Positions 1-6,129 of a DNA stretch of 7,594 nucleotides are shown here, one piece after another. This DNA is from an uncultured Clostridia bacterium (GTDB lineage: Bacteria > Bacillota > Clostridia > Oscillospirales > CAG-272): the NCBI GenBank assembly GCA_904501865.1, contig CAJGCF010000066.1, positions 1-7,594 of the forward strand, written 5' to 3'. A program made the translations under genes and the position numbers. The notes beneath the pieces are model-generated. The model did not search any database. It worked only from the letters and a program-made list of their open reading frames with translations, and was not told the origin of the DNA. Numbering within the stretch: the stretch's first letter is position 1; every line of letters begins with the position of its first letter.

Positions 1-1
1 C

Positions 2-700
2 TTCTACGGCGACAGTATTACCACGGGCGCGAATTCCTCGGGTACAATAAATGTTGAGCCTTATGCTGCGTCGTGGCCCTTGATGTTCACGCAGTATATG
101 GCAAAGAAATACGGATACACCGTTGAGTACGTAAAGACGGGGCTTGACAGAACTCCCAAAGTTCCGTCATCTGACACCGTTTACGTAGATCGCGGAACTA
201 TCACCTATATCAATACCGCTGTTGGCGGGTGGACAACGGAGCAGGGCAGAGATAAACTTAAGATACACGTGCTTGAATGGGTAGAGGAGTATGGCTGTGA
301 CCTTTTCGTCGTCGCATTCGGTATGAATAACGGCGGAAGCAATGGAAGAGTGATAGCAAAGCTTGTCGGCACTATGGTGGAGAAGGTCGTTGAGGTCGAT
401 CCCGAGGCCGCCGCTATAATGGTAGCTACTATGGTGCCAAATCCCGATGCTGTAAACGGCTGGTACGGAAATCAGCGTACGTTTGAGGCTCAAATGATAA
501 GCTACGTGGACGAGCTTGCTAAGAAGGGCATTGATTGCGCGGTCGCTCCCATGACCAGTATGAGCCTTTCTGTGCTCCAGCGAAAGAGATTTCGTGATTA
601 CACGGGCAATAACATCAACCACCCCAACGATTTTATGGCGCGTATATATGCGCACGTCTTGGTGGAGACTGTGTTTGGATACGACAATCTTCCCGAGTAA
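2..700 (+). CDS. SGNH/GDSL-type hydrolase (esterase), 5'-truncated
   Basis: The reading frame is open from the left edge, so the true start lies outside; 232 codons are present. The fragment begins almost at the catalytic block I, FYGDSIT (residues 1-7, nucleophile Ser5), the SGNH signature. Further blocks are visible: AVGGWTT near residue 76 (oxyanion Gly), FGMNN near 106-110 (block III, oxyanion Asn), and NINHPND near 204-210 with the catalytic His at about 207. In most family members the His is preceded by Asp at minus 3 (DxxH); here that position is Asn. Family members deacylate carbohydrates or lipids; the substrate cannot be told from this fragment, and whether a signal peptide or extra N-terminal domain exists is unknown. 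The gene is convergent with sigE and ends 29 bp before a repeat element. Family assignment is firm, function is generic. Confidence 0.85.
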   Translation, partial: FYGDSITTGANSSGTINVEPYAASWPLMFTQYMAKKYGYTVEYVKTGLDRTPKVPSSDTVYVDRGTITYINTAVGGWTTEQGRDKLKIHVLEWVEEYGCDLFVVAFGMNNGGSNGRVIAKLVGTMVEKVVEVDPEAAAIMVATMVPNPDAVNGWYGNQRTFEAQMISYVDELAKKGIDCAVAPMTSMSLSVLQRKRFRDYTGNNINHPNDFMARIYAHVLVETVFGYDNLPE

Positions 701-721
701 TAATTAAAAAATCAACATTAT

Positions 722-752
722 AAAAAAGGACAGAGAACGTTTTACGTTCTCT
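722..752 (-). terminator. Terminator-like hairpin facing sigE
   Basis: Read on the minus strand, the perfect 9-bp stem with a 3-nt loop (732-752) is followed by GTCC and then six T (from the A-run at 722-727). It could end transcripts coming from spoIIGA-sigE, although it lies about 360 bp past the sigE stop. Confidence 0.5.
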
Positions 753-1008
753 CATACCACTGACAAACCTTATTTTAGAAAAGCAAAGTAGCAAATTGCA
801 CAAATAAAGGCTCCCTTGTTTAAAGGGAGCTGGCGAGCGAATGCGAGACTGAGGGATTGTTTTTATAAAAACGATTGCTTTTTTACAATCTCTCCGTCAT
901 TTTCTTACGAAAATGCCACCTCCCTATACACAAGGGAGGCTCTGGGTTTCTTTACGTTTGTATATTTTGCTACCTAAAGCTTTTTGGTGCTACTTTGTCA
1001 GCAAGCTG

Positions 1009-1037
1009 AGAGAACGTTTTACGTTCTCTGTCTTTTT
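1009..1037 (+). terminator. Terminator-like hairpin facing the SGNH gene
   Basis: This is the mirror copy of the hairpin at 732-752. On the plus strand the stem is followed by GTC and five T (1033-1037), so it could stop read-through from the SGNH hydrolase gene. Confidence 0.5.
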
Positions 1038-1038
1038 C

Positions 1039-1117
1039 AGCTATAGCCTTGCAAAACGAGATGCGGCGGAAGATGCAAAAATTACTCGCCGCAGGGCGTA
1101 TGAGTTCGGCTATAGCT
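1039..1117. repeat. Inverted repeat spanning the sigE 3' end
   Basis: AGCTATAGCC at 1039-1048 is the exact reverse complement of GGCTATAGCT at 1108-1117, which includes the sigE stop codon. A second nested stem, TGCGGCG (1062-1068) with CGCCGCA (1087-1093), sits inside. No T-run follows, so this is not a standard terminator; it may be an extension of the neighbouring repeat element or a 3' mRNA structure. Confidence 0.5.
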
Positions 1118-1847
1118 TTCCCGAAAGCTCCTCGTGCAGTCTTGAGATTATCTTTTTTTCAAGCCTTGAAATGTAGGATTGGGATATGCCGAGAAAATCC
1201 GCGACCTCCTTTTGCGTCATCTCGCGATTTCCGTCGAGGCCGTAGCGCAGTATTATTATCTGACGCTCACGCTTGTCAAGAGAGTTGACCGCCTCGTGTA
1301 TGGTTGCTATCTCCTCGGCTTTCATAATGCCTGCGGCTGCAGGCTCCTCGTCGCTACTCAAAATGTCGGAGAGCAATAGCTCGTTGCCGTCCCAATCCAC
1401 GTTAAGCGGCTCATCTATTGATATCTCGCCTCCCCTGCTTGAGTTCTTGCGTATATACATTAATATCTCGTTTTCAATGCAACGCGAGGCGTATGTTGCG
1501 AGCTTGATGTTCTTTTCAGCGCAAAATGTGTTTATCGCCTTTATAAGTCCTATGGTGCCGATAGATATGAGGTCCTCTATGTTTATCCCAGTGTTTTCAA
1601 AGCGCTTGGCGATATATACGACAAGTCGCAGATTGTGTTCAATGAGTATGCTTTTTGCCTCGTCGTCGGGCAGACGGTGCACCACAATCGCCTCCTCATC
1701 CTTTGAGAGCGGGGCTGGGAGTAGGTCGGGACCGTTTATGTAATATATGCCACTTTTCCCGAACAGAGCGCAAATTTTGGCCCTTAGGTAGCATAAAAAG
1801 CCGAGAATGGTTGAAGCTTTGCTTGATTTTTTGCCTTTATGAGTCAC
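1110..1847 (-). CDS. sigE: Sporulation sigma factor sigma-E (pro-form)
   Basis: RNA polymerase sigma factor that drives early mother-cell gene expression during sporulation. The 245-residue product is close to the usual 239. An N-terminal pro-sequence of about 35 residues, basic and hydrophobic (GFLCYLRAKICALFG), precedes IYYINGPDLLP at 34-44, the region where SpoIIGA cleaves in characterised homologues. Region 2 is at about 64-140 (NLRLVVYIAKRFENTG; NIEDLISIGTIGLIKA; KLATYASRCIENEILMY), followed by the sigma-E hallmark DEPLNVDWDGNELLLSD at 145-161. Region 4 with the helix-turn-helix is at 190-240 (EVADFLGISQSYISRLE). The ATG at 1847 has AAAGGAG 7 nt upstream. It starts 15 bp after the spoIIGA stop, so the two are co-transcribed. 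The pro-sequence is somewhat longer than the B. subtilis one (about 27 residues). No sigG follows downstream. Confidence 0.96.
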   Translation of the reverse strand: MTHKGKKSSKASTILGFLCYLRAKICALFGKSGIYYINGPDLLPAPLSKDEEAIVVHRLPDDEAKSILIEHNLRLVVYIAKRFENTGINIEDLISIGTIGLIKAINTFCAEKNIKLATYASRCIENEILMYIRKNSSRGGEISIDEPLNVDWDGNELLLSDILSSDEEPAAAGIMKAEEIATIHEAVNSLDKRERQIIILRYGLDGNREMTQKEVADFLGISQSYISRLEKKIISRLHEELSGKL

Positions 1848-1862
1848 GACGGTGCTCCTTTA

Positions 1863-2738
1863 CTATGATTTTAGTATTTCAGATGGAATTATTGCGGTGT
1901 ATTCCTCGGCGCTCGTGCCTATATCTGTTGGAGATATGAGCGCGTCGAGATGAAGCAGTGTTTTCTTGCCCCTTTTGCTCTCAAACTCGGCAAGTACGTC
2001 GTCGGCAGATGCCGCCACTACGACAGACTGTCCCGCCGCCGTTTTTATTGGAATAAGACGCATACTTTTATAGGGGCAGTCGGGGGATAGCTCACCTTTG
2101 GCGTATCTGTCGAAAAAAGAGAGGTCAAAGGTCTTGGAAAAGGTTTCTCTGTCAATAAATATCACGCATCTGTTGCTCAACGGATCGCGCACGAGGTTTC
2201 CACTGTCCGCGAAGCCGCGAAACAGTGCCTCCTTGTCAGATATCCTTATCTTAAGCACACATTCCTTTATCGGCGCGCGTCGGGATATGACCTGACCGCT
2301 TTTGAGAGCGATCAGTCCCGATATTGCGGCTAAAATGGCGAAAAGATAGGTGGATATCCCGTCCGCCTCTATGCTTTCAAGCGGGAGGTCGAGTCGGTTG
2401 AGCAGATTGAATATTGCTGTCATGCATCCGCCCATCATCATTGATATTCCTATGTATAAAAAGGAGCAGAGAAATATGGAGCCTGCACTCCGTCCGCGCT
2501 CGCCAAACACGATGGCGCACATTATAAGGCAGACAAGACAGTCTATTGAGAGCTCGATCGCAGGAGAAAAGTTCATAAAAAGTGAGATCACCGAGTATAT
2601 ACCGCCCAGAGAGGCGGCAAGGAGCATCCTCGTAAGCCGCATCTTGCGGTGCATGACCTTCGCGCATATATACAGGCAGAGATAATCCATGCTGAAATTT
2701 ATTAAGAAAAGCAGATCTGCATATACCTCTTGTTGCAT
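1863..2738 (-). CDS. spoIIGA: Sigma-E processing peptidase SpoIIGA
   Basis: Membrane-bound aspartic protease (family U4/A36) that removes the pro-sequence of pro-sigma-E when triggered by the forespore signal SpoIIR. The 291-residue product has an N-terminal half with about five membrane segments (roughly residues 5-25, 33-54, 61-78, 85-108 and 129-148). A soluble C-terminal protease domain follows, with the catalytic motif FADSGNLVRDPLS at 176-188 (Asp178 in DSGN). The C-terminal YTAIIPSEIL matches the conserved family tail. The ATG at 2738 has AAAGGAG 7 nt upstream. It is the first gene of a two-gene operon with sigE, preceded by its own promoter. The family fit is strong from the topology, the DSGN motif and the adjacency to sigE. 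Confidence 0.93.
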   Translation of the reverse strand: MQQEVYADLLFLINFSMDYLCLYICAKVMHRKMRLTRMLLAASLGGIYSVISLFMNFSPAIELSIDCLVCLIMCAIVFGERGRSAGSIFLCSFLYIGISMMMGGCMTAIFNLLNRLDLPLESIEADGISTYLFAILAAISGLIALKSGQVISRRAPIKECVLKIRISDKEALFRGFADSGNLVRDPLSNRCVIFIDRETFSKTFDLSFFDRYAKGELSPDCPYKSMRLIPIKTAAGQSVVVAASADDVLAEFESKRGKKTLLHLDALISPTDIGTSAEEYTAIIPSEILKS

Positions 2739-2767
2739 ACCTTGTCTCCTTTGAGCTTTATGATAAT

Positions 2768-2801
2768 ATTATACATCAGTCCTTGGAAAAAAATTGTCGT
2801 A
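2768..2801 (-). promoter_or_regulatory. spoIIGA-sigE promoter with a Spo0A-box-like site
   Basis: On the minus strand a perfect -10 box TATAAT lies at 2773-2768, about 30 bp from the spoIIGA start codon. No good -35 hexamer is found 17 bp upstream. Instead, a sequence matching the Spo0A box at 7 of 8 positions (TTGTCGTA on plus at 2794-2801, against TTGTCGAA) is centred where the -35 would be. This matches the design known for the B. subtilis spoIIG promoter, where Spo0A~P binds over a misplaced -35. One box is clear; a second is not. Confidence 0.6.
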
Positions 2802-2838
2802 TCTCGGTTGCTCAAAAATCTTTTGTTGGGAAAACAAC

Positions 2839-2863
2839 AAAAGGAGGCATAAAGCCTCCTTTT
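2839..2863 (-). terminator. Intrinsic terminator after tRNA-Leu
   Basis: A 10-bp stem (AAAAGGAGGC / GCCTCCTTTT) with a 5-nt loop, ending on the minus strand in TTTT then GTTGTTTT. It lies immediately after the encoded CCA of tRNA-Leu and separates it from the spoIIG promoter. Confidence 0.85.
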
Positions 2864-2867
2864 ATTT

Positions 2868-2952
2868 TGGTGCGGGCGACAGGACTTGAACCTGCACACC
2901 GAATGGCGTAAGATCCTAAATCTTATGCGTCTGCCAATTCCGCCACGCCCGC
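2868..2952 (-). tRNA. tRNA-Leu (anticodon UAG)
   Basis: Read on the minus strand, the gene is 85 nt including an encoded 3' CCA. The acceptor arms GCGGGCG and CGCCCGC pair perfectly, with discriminator A. The anticodon stem TAAGA/TCTTA encloses the 7-nt loop TTTAGGA, giving anticodon TAG for leucine CUA codons, with G at position 37. The D-arm region GTGGCGGAATTGGCAGACGC and the long variable arm (CGCCATTCGGTG region) are typical of class II tRNA-Leu, and the T arm contains GTTCAAGTC. Confidence 0.96.
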
Positions 2953-3016
2953 GAGTGAAATGAGTGGGTGCTCCCGCAAATGAAGTAATAGTGAATAGGT
3001 CATGCAACCGCCTTAC

Positions 3017-3045
3017 ATTGTACCACATAACGCATTTTTTGTCAA
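3017..3045 (-). promoter_or_regulatory. Sigma-A promoter of tRNA-Leu
   Basis: On the minus strand TTGACA (3045-3040) and TACAAT (3022-3017) are separated by exactly 17 bp. The start is expected near 3010, about 58 nt before the mature tRNA 5' end. Confidence 0.8.
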
Positions 3046-3103
3046 GTCTTAATTACACTTTATTATGTCCCTTTTGTTGAAAATTTTTGGGGGAGAGGCG
3101 CGG

Positions 3104-3131
3104 AGAGGGAGCTTTTTTAAAAGCTCCCTCT
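3104..3131 (-). terminator. Hairpin after the oxidoreductase gene
   Basis: A 13-bp perfect stem (AGAGGGAGCTTTT / AAAAGCTCCCTCT) with a 2-nt centre lies 12 bp past the stop of the Gfo/Idh/MocA gene. The stem itself is strong, but no clear T-run follows on the minus strand, so it may be a weak terminator or a 3' stabilising structure. Confidence 0.55.
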
Positions 3132-3143
3132 ATGAATATTCTG

Positions 3144-4190
3144 TTATAATTCAACGTTTATGGTTTGCTTGAGCCTATCGGACTCGAAGCAAGCCTCCAT
3201 TACCTTCATAACGCGTCGCATCTCGGCGTGGGTAACGAGCTGGGTGGCTGTGCCGTCGATTGCCGCGCAGAAATTACGGTAGTAGTCGTGGACGTCGCTG
3301 CTCGGTCTATCAAGCTGATACTCGTCCACGGTTACAAAATCACGGGGAGCCATGGTCTTTGTAAGTCCCGCGGCAGTCTCTACGGGAATTACCTCGCTCT
3401 CGTGCCAATATTTGCACTTGGTCACTCTGCAATTCTCGCGCCAATCCGTGATTATCGCGGAGCCTTTTTGAGCGCGCATATAAAAACGGGGCATAGCTAT
3501 GAAATTGTAAGTTCCGACCTCAATATAGGCGCTCTTTCCTCCCTCAAAATATATATTGAGCTTAAAGCCGTCGTCGACCTCTTGATTTGTGATGTGGTCA
3601 AACACGCAATTTACGCGCTCTATCTTCTCGTCGAATATCTGCAAAAGCTGGTCAATGAGGTGCACACCCCAATCCAGCACCATTCCGCCACCGTGCTTTT
3701 TCTCGCCGCGCCAATCACTCGGGATTCCGCGCGAACCGTGTATTCTCGACTCGATGTTTATGATATCTCCAAGCTCGCCAGACTCCTTTATCTGCTTCAT
3801 AGCGAGAAAATCCACGTCAAAGCGTCTGTTCTGATGCACGGAGAATATTCGTCCGCTCTTTTCTGCCGCTGATATCATCTCCTCAAGCTCGCGTGAATCC
3901 ATAGCCACGGGCTTTTCACAGATGACGTTTTTTCCTGCTTCAAGCGCACGTAGAACAATGTCTATATGCGAGTCGTTGGGAACGGCAACGGTGATTATAT
4001 CCACGCGGTCGTCTGCGAGAGGGGCATCAAGTGAATCATAGGCAAAAATGCCTCTTTCCCTTGCCAGAGCAGAGCGCTCGGGCTTTATATCATATATGCC
4101 GAGCAACTCTACAACGTCACTTTTAAGCGCGTGATCCGCGTGCCAGCCTCCCATTCCGCCGTATCCTACGACAACAAGATTTTTCTTCAT
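3144..4190 (-). CDS. Gfo/Idh/MocA family NAD(P)-dependent oxidoreductase
   Basis: Cytoplasmic sugar or cyclitol dehydrogenase-type enzyme of 348 residues, usual for the family. The N-terminal Rossmann domain starts with NLVVVGYGGMGGWHA (4-18; dinucleotide loop GYGGMG). An acidic residue at the end of the second strand (IYD, Asp34) favours NAD over NADP. The CEKPVA motif at 91-96 holds the catalytic Lys93. The C-terminal alpha/beta domain contains the DWGVHLIDQ motif at 173-181, with His177 as the probable catalytic His. The substrate cannot be predicted from sequence; relatives act on inositols, glucose derivatives and other sugars. ATG 4190 has AAAGGAAG 7 nt upstream. The gene is monocistronic and divergent from the M28 peptidase. 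Confidence 0.9.
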   Translation of the reverse strand: MKKNLVVVGYGGMGGWHADHALKSDVVELLGIYDIKPERSALARERGIFAYDSLDAPLADDRVDIITVAVPNDSHIDIVLRALEAGKNVICEKPVAMDSRELEEMISAAEKSGRIFSVHQNRRFDVDFLAMKQIKESGELGDIINIESRIHGSRGIPSDWRGEKKHGGGMVLDWGVHLIDQLLQIFDEKIERVNCVFDHITNQEVDDGFKLNIYFEGGKSAYIEVGTYNFIAMPRFYMRAQKGSAIITDWRENCRVTKCKYWHESEVIPVETAAGLTKTMAPRDFVTVDEYQLDRPSSDVHDYYRNFCAAIDGTATQLVTHAEMRRVMKVMEACFESDRLKQTINVEL

Positions 4191-4225
4191 AACAATACTT
4201 CCTTTCTGCTGAGAAAGCTTTTTGC

Positions 4226-4252
4226 ATTATGCTACTTTTATTGTAGCATAAT
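4226..4252. promoter_or_regulatory. Inverted repeat over the oxidoreductase -10 box (operator candidate)
   Basis: ATTATGCTAC (4226-4235) and GTAGCATAAT (4243-4252) form a perfect 10-bp inverted repeat with a 7-nt spacer. It covers the -10 box and the expected start of the Gfo/Idh/MocA gene. This is a good position for a repressor; a hairpin at the mRNA 5' end is the alternative. Confidence 0.5.
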
Positions 4253-4267
4253 TTTATGAGGTGTCAA
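4240..4267 (-). promoter_or_regulatory. Sigma-A promoter of the oxidoreductase gene
   Basis: On the minus strand TTGACA (4267-4262) and TACAAT (4245-4240) are spaced by 16 bp; the start codon is 50 bp further on. Confidence 0.75.
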
Positions 4268-4296
4268 GGAGCTTGGAAGAATACAGCAACTTTTGT

Positions 4297-4318
4297 CTCG
4301 TTGTTAACAACATTAGAC
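4297..4318. promoter_or_regulatory. Palindrome between divergent promoters
   Basis: The core TTGTTAACAA (4301-4310) is a perfect 10-bp palindrome, with looser symmetry around it (GTCT and AGAC, CTCGT and ACGAG nearby). It lies between the two -35 boxes of the oxidoreductase and M28 genes. It may be a shared regulator site, but an AT-rich 10-mer can occur by chance. Confidence 0.3.
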
Positions 4319-4363
4319 GAGTTTTGAGGCTTCAAAAAATGTTTTTCGCGCGAGCTCTTACTG

Positions 4364-4392
4364 TTGACTTTTGCTGAGTATTGGTTTATAAT
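4364..4392 (+). promoter_or_regulatory. Sigma-A promoter of the M28 peptidase gene
   Basis: TTGACT (4364-4369) and TATAAT (4387-4392) are separated by 17 bp. The start is expected near 4399, which leaves a leader of about 135 nt before the ATG at 4534. The leader holds small hairpins (CGGC-GT-GCCG near 4408; AAAGGA/TCCTTT followed by T at 4422-4438), but I recognise no riboswitch class. Confidence 0.75.
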
Positions 4393-4533
4393 GGATACAT
4401 CAATGACGGCGTGCCGTAGTCAAAGGAGCTTCCTTTTTACAGTCAGATAAACTGTTTTGGGCAATAATTTTGTCCGATTGGCAAATTCATCAATTATATT
4501 TGCGCCGCTATGGACGGCGGAATGGAGGTTATT

Positions 4534-5757
4534 ATGAGAGCAAAAACGATAGAAAAGATATTTAGAGATACCGCGTACGTGCGCGTTGGCGGCAGCGCGG
4601 AGGAGAGAAGGGTAGCCGAGTATATCCGCGACGTCTGCGCTGATTTTGGTGCGGTCGCTAAATTTGAGGAGTTTGAGGTGGATATGGCTGACGTCAAGCG
4701 CGCCGAGCTTTATATCGACGGTCGCGCCATAGCCTGCCGAGGATATCTGAACTGTGGCTCGGGTGAGATAGAGGCACCTCTTTACTACCTTGTGGGAGAC
4801 GACAAGCCCTCGCTTGAGGAATGTCGCGGCAAGATAGTTATATTTGACGGCTATCTCGGCTATTGGAGATATCAGGATATGCTTGAGCACGGCGCGCTCG
4901 GATTTATTTCCTACGACGGCAACGTAAATTATGCCGACAGGGACATAGATGCCCGAGAGCTCCGCTCCTACGTGTCGCAGGGAAAGAAGATACTCGGTGT
5001 CAACATAAACGCCAAGGACGCTGTGGATATAATTAATCGAAATGCCAAAATAGCGCGTATAGTTATCGAGCAGGACGAATACAAGGGCAAGTCGCAGAAC
5101 GTGGTCCTTGAACTGCCCGGGGAGACGGACGAGATAATAACCTTTACGGCTCATTACGATTCTACCTCACTCTCCGAGGGCGCGTACGACAATATGTCGG
5201 GCTGTGTAGGTCTTATGTCAATGGCAGAGCATTTTTCAAAGAAGGCTAACAGAAGGACCTTGCGTTTTATCTGGTGCGGAAGTGAGGAGAGGGGACTGCT
5301 TGGCTCAAAGGCATACTGCGAGGCGCACGCGGACGAGCTTGACAAGATAGTTCTCGGAATCAATATAGATATGATAGGCTGTATTATGGGCAAGCTGACG
5401 TCTATATGCACCGCGGAGACGCGGCTGGTCAATTACATATCCTATCTTGGCGATGAGATAGGAATACCCATCTCACCCGTGCAAGACATACATTCGAGTG
5501 ACTCTACGCCCTTTGCCGACAAGGGAATACCCACGGCGTCCTTTGCGCGCCGTGCGCCTGCAAACACGGCGACCATACACAACAGCTACGACACCAGAAG
5601 GCTCATAAAGACGGACAATATGCAGAGCGACATAGCCTTCATCACCGCCTTTGCCGAGCGTATGGTCAACGCTCACCGTTGCCCTGTTTTGCGCGAGATT
5701 CCCGACAATATGAAGGAAAAGCTTGACGAATATTTGCTCAGAAAGAGGAAGAAATAA
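4534..5757 (+). CDS. M28-family zinc metallopeptidase (aminopeptidase-like)
   Basis: Predicted di-zinc exopeptidase of 407 residues. The catalytic domain is split by a PA-like insert at about 60-180. Ligand motifs in order: TAHYDS (His207, Asp209), GAYDNMSG (Asp219, bridging), WCGSEERGLLGS (Glu251 general base, Glu252 ligand), NIDMIG (Asp279) and TIHNSYD (His349). All five metal ligands expected for M28 are present, so it should be active. There is no signal peptide or membrane segment, so it is probably cytoplasmic, unlike many secreted M28 enzymes. ATG 4534 is preferred because GGAGG lies 5 nt upstream; ATG 4522 and 4510 are in frame, but the first overlaps the ribosome site and neither has one of its own. 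It is divergent from the oxidoreductase. Substrate unknown. Confidence 0.88.
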   Translation: MRAKTIEKIFRDTAYVRVGGSAEERRVAEYIRDVCADFGAVAKFEEFEVDMADVKRAELYIDGRAIACRGYLNCGSGEIEAPLYYLVGDDKPSLEECRGKIVIFDGYLGYWRYQDMLEHGALGFISYDGNVNYADRDIDARELRSYVSQGKKILGVNINAKDAVDIINRNAKIARIVIEQDEYKGKSQNVVLELPGETDEIITFTAHYDSTSLSEGAYDNMSGCVGLMSMAEHFSKKANRRTLRFIWCGSEERGLLGSKAYCEAHADELDKIVLGINIDMIGCIMGKLTSICTAETRLVNYISYLGDEIGIPISPVQDIHSSDSTPFADKGIPTASFARRAPANTATIHNSYDTRRLIKTDNMQSDIAFITAFAERMVNAHRCPVLREIPDNMKEKLDEYLLRKRKK

Positions 5758-5818
5758 GGCTATTGTTAAGGCTGAGTTATTTTAATAGTTACAATTGGGA
5801 TTTATAGGGCTATTTGTG

Positions 5819-6044
5819 TTCATTTCTTGCCTGCGTCGGCAAGAAACGAACCAAAGAAACGCCGCTTGGGGACGGGGAGGTTTCAATCAAACGAAAGCAC
5901 CGAAACAAAGAATGACTGAATTGCTTGGCTTTCGATTGATTTCAACATCTCCCCCTCGCCCAAGACCCCTCCCCCTCTGTGAGCTTCGCTCACACCGAAG
6001 GTCCATTATCATCACAGAGGCAGTCGCTGATGACAAGAAAAGTT
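5819..6044. repeat. GC-rich multi-hairpin intergenic repeat
   Basis: The ends are similar inverted sequences (TTCATTTCTTGCC at 5819-5831 and GACAAGAAAAGTT at 6032-6044, about 9-10 of 13 matching). Inside are a 9-bp hairpin (TTTCTTGCC / GGCAAGAAA, 5823-5846), a long imperfect stem between 5868-5898 and 5928-5961 (G-rich, then TTTCAATCAAACGAAAGC against its mirror GCTTTCGATTGATTT), and a 7-bp hairpin TGTGAGC-TTC-GCTCACA at 5978-5994. A small open frame crosses it but has no ribosome site and no protein-like composition. It sits between the M28 gene and the AT-rich SLOG/XRE module. No clear terminator for the M28 gene was found in 5758-5818. Confidence 0.65.
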
Positions 6045-6098
6045 AGTAAAACTCTGATAAATAAAAAGTTGAGTCGACCGTATTCTGTGATAGAACAC

Positions 6099-6129
6099 AA
6101 AAAAGGAACTCCCGCGGGAGTTCCTTTTT
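6099..6129. terminator. Perfectly palindromic bidirectional terminator
   Basis: GGAACTCCCG and CGGGAGTTCC (6105-6124) form a perfect palindrome flanked by six A on the left and five T on the right. It works in both directions in principle and ends immediately at the stop codon of the SLOG-like gene on the minus strand. Confidence 0.85.

Larger units (their letters stand above)
722..1037. repeat. MITE-like multi-hairpin inverted-repeat element
   Basis: The two halves are imperfect reverse complements of each other. The outer parts are an identical 21-bp palindrome (AGAGAACGT-TTT-ACGTTCTCT) at 732-752 and 1009-1029, each with GTC/GAC and a run of A or T on its outer side. Moving inward, CTGACAAA (left) pairs with TTTGTCAG (right) and AGTAGCA-like stretches follow. 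The core arms 807-860 and 885-942 both contain their own small hairpin (CTCCCTTGTTTAAAGGGAG on the left, CTCCCTATACACAAGGGAG on the right) and end in GATTGT/ACAATC around a central AT-rich loop. No transposase is encoded. The design resembles non-autonomous repeats of gut Clostridia; I see no clean target duplication. It fills the convergent gap between the SGNH gene and sigE. Confidence 0.75.

Noticed and set aside
913..1379. Several short plus-strand open frames across the repeat and the sigE 3' end
   Set aside because: They are antisense to sigE or run through the inverted repeat; none has a ribosome site or recognisable protein motif.
2702..3028. A 108-codon minus-strand frame over tRNA-Leu
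   Set aside because: It reads through the tRNA, its terminator and the spoIIG promoter.
3165..3872. A 235-codon plus-strand frame opposite the oxidoreductase
   Set aside because: Antisense shadow of a well-supported Gfo/Idh/MocA gene; no ribosome site and no family features.
4420..5154. A 244-codon minus-strand frame opposite the M28 gene
   Set aside because: Shadow of a gene with all catalytic motifs in the plus frame.
5795..6046. An 83-codon plus-strand open frame
   Set aside because: It lies wholly in the hairpin repeat, has no ribosome site, and its composition follows the inverted repeats rather than a protein.
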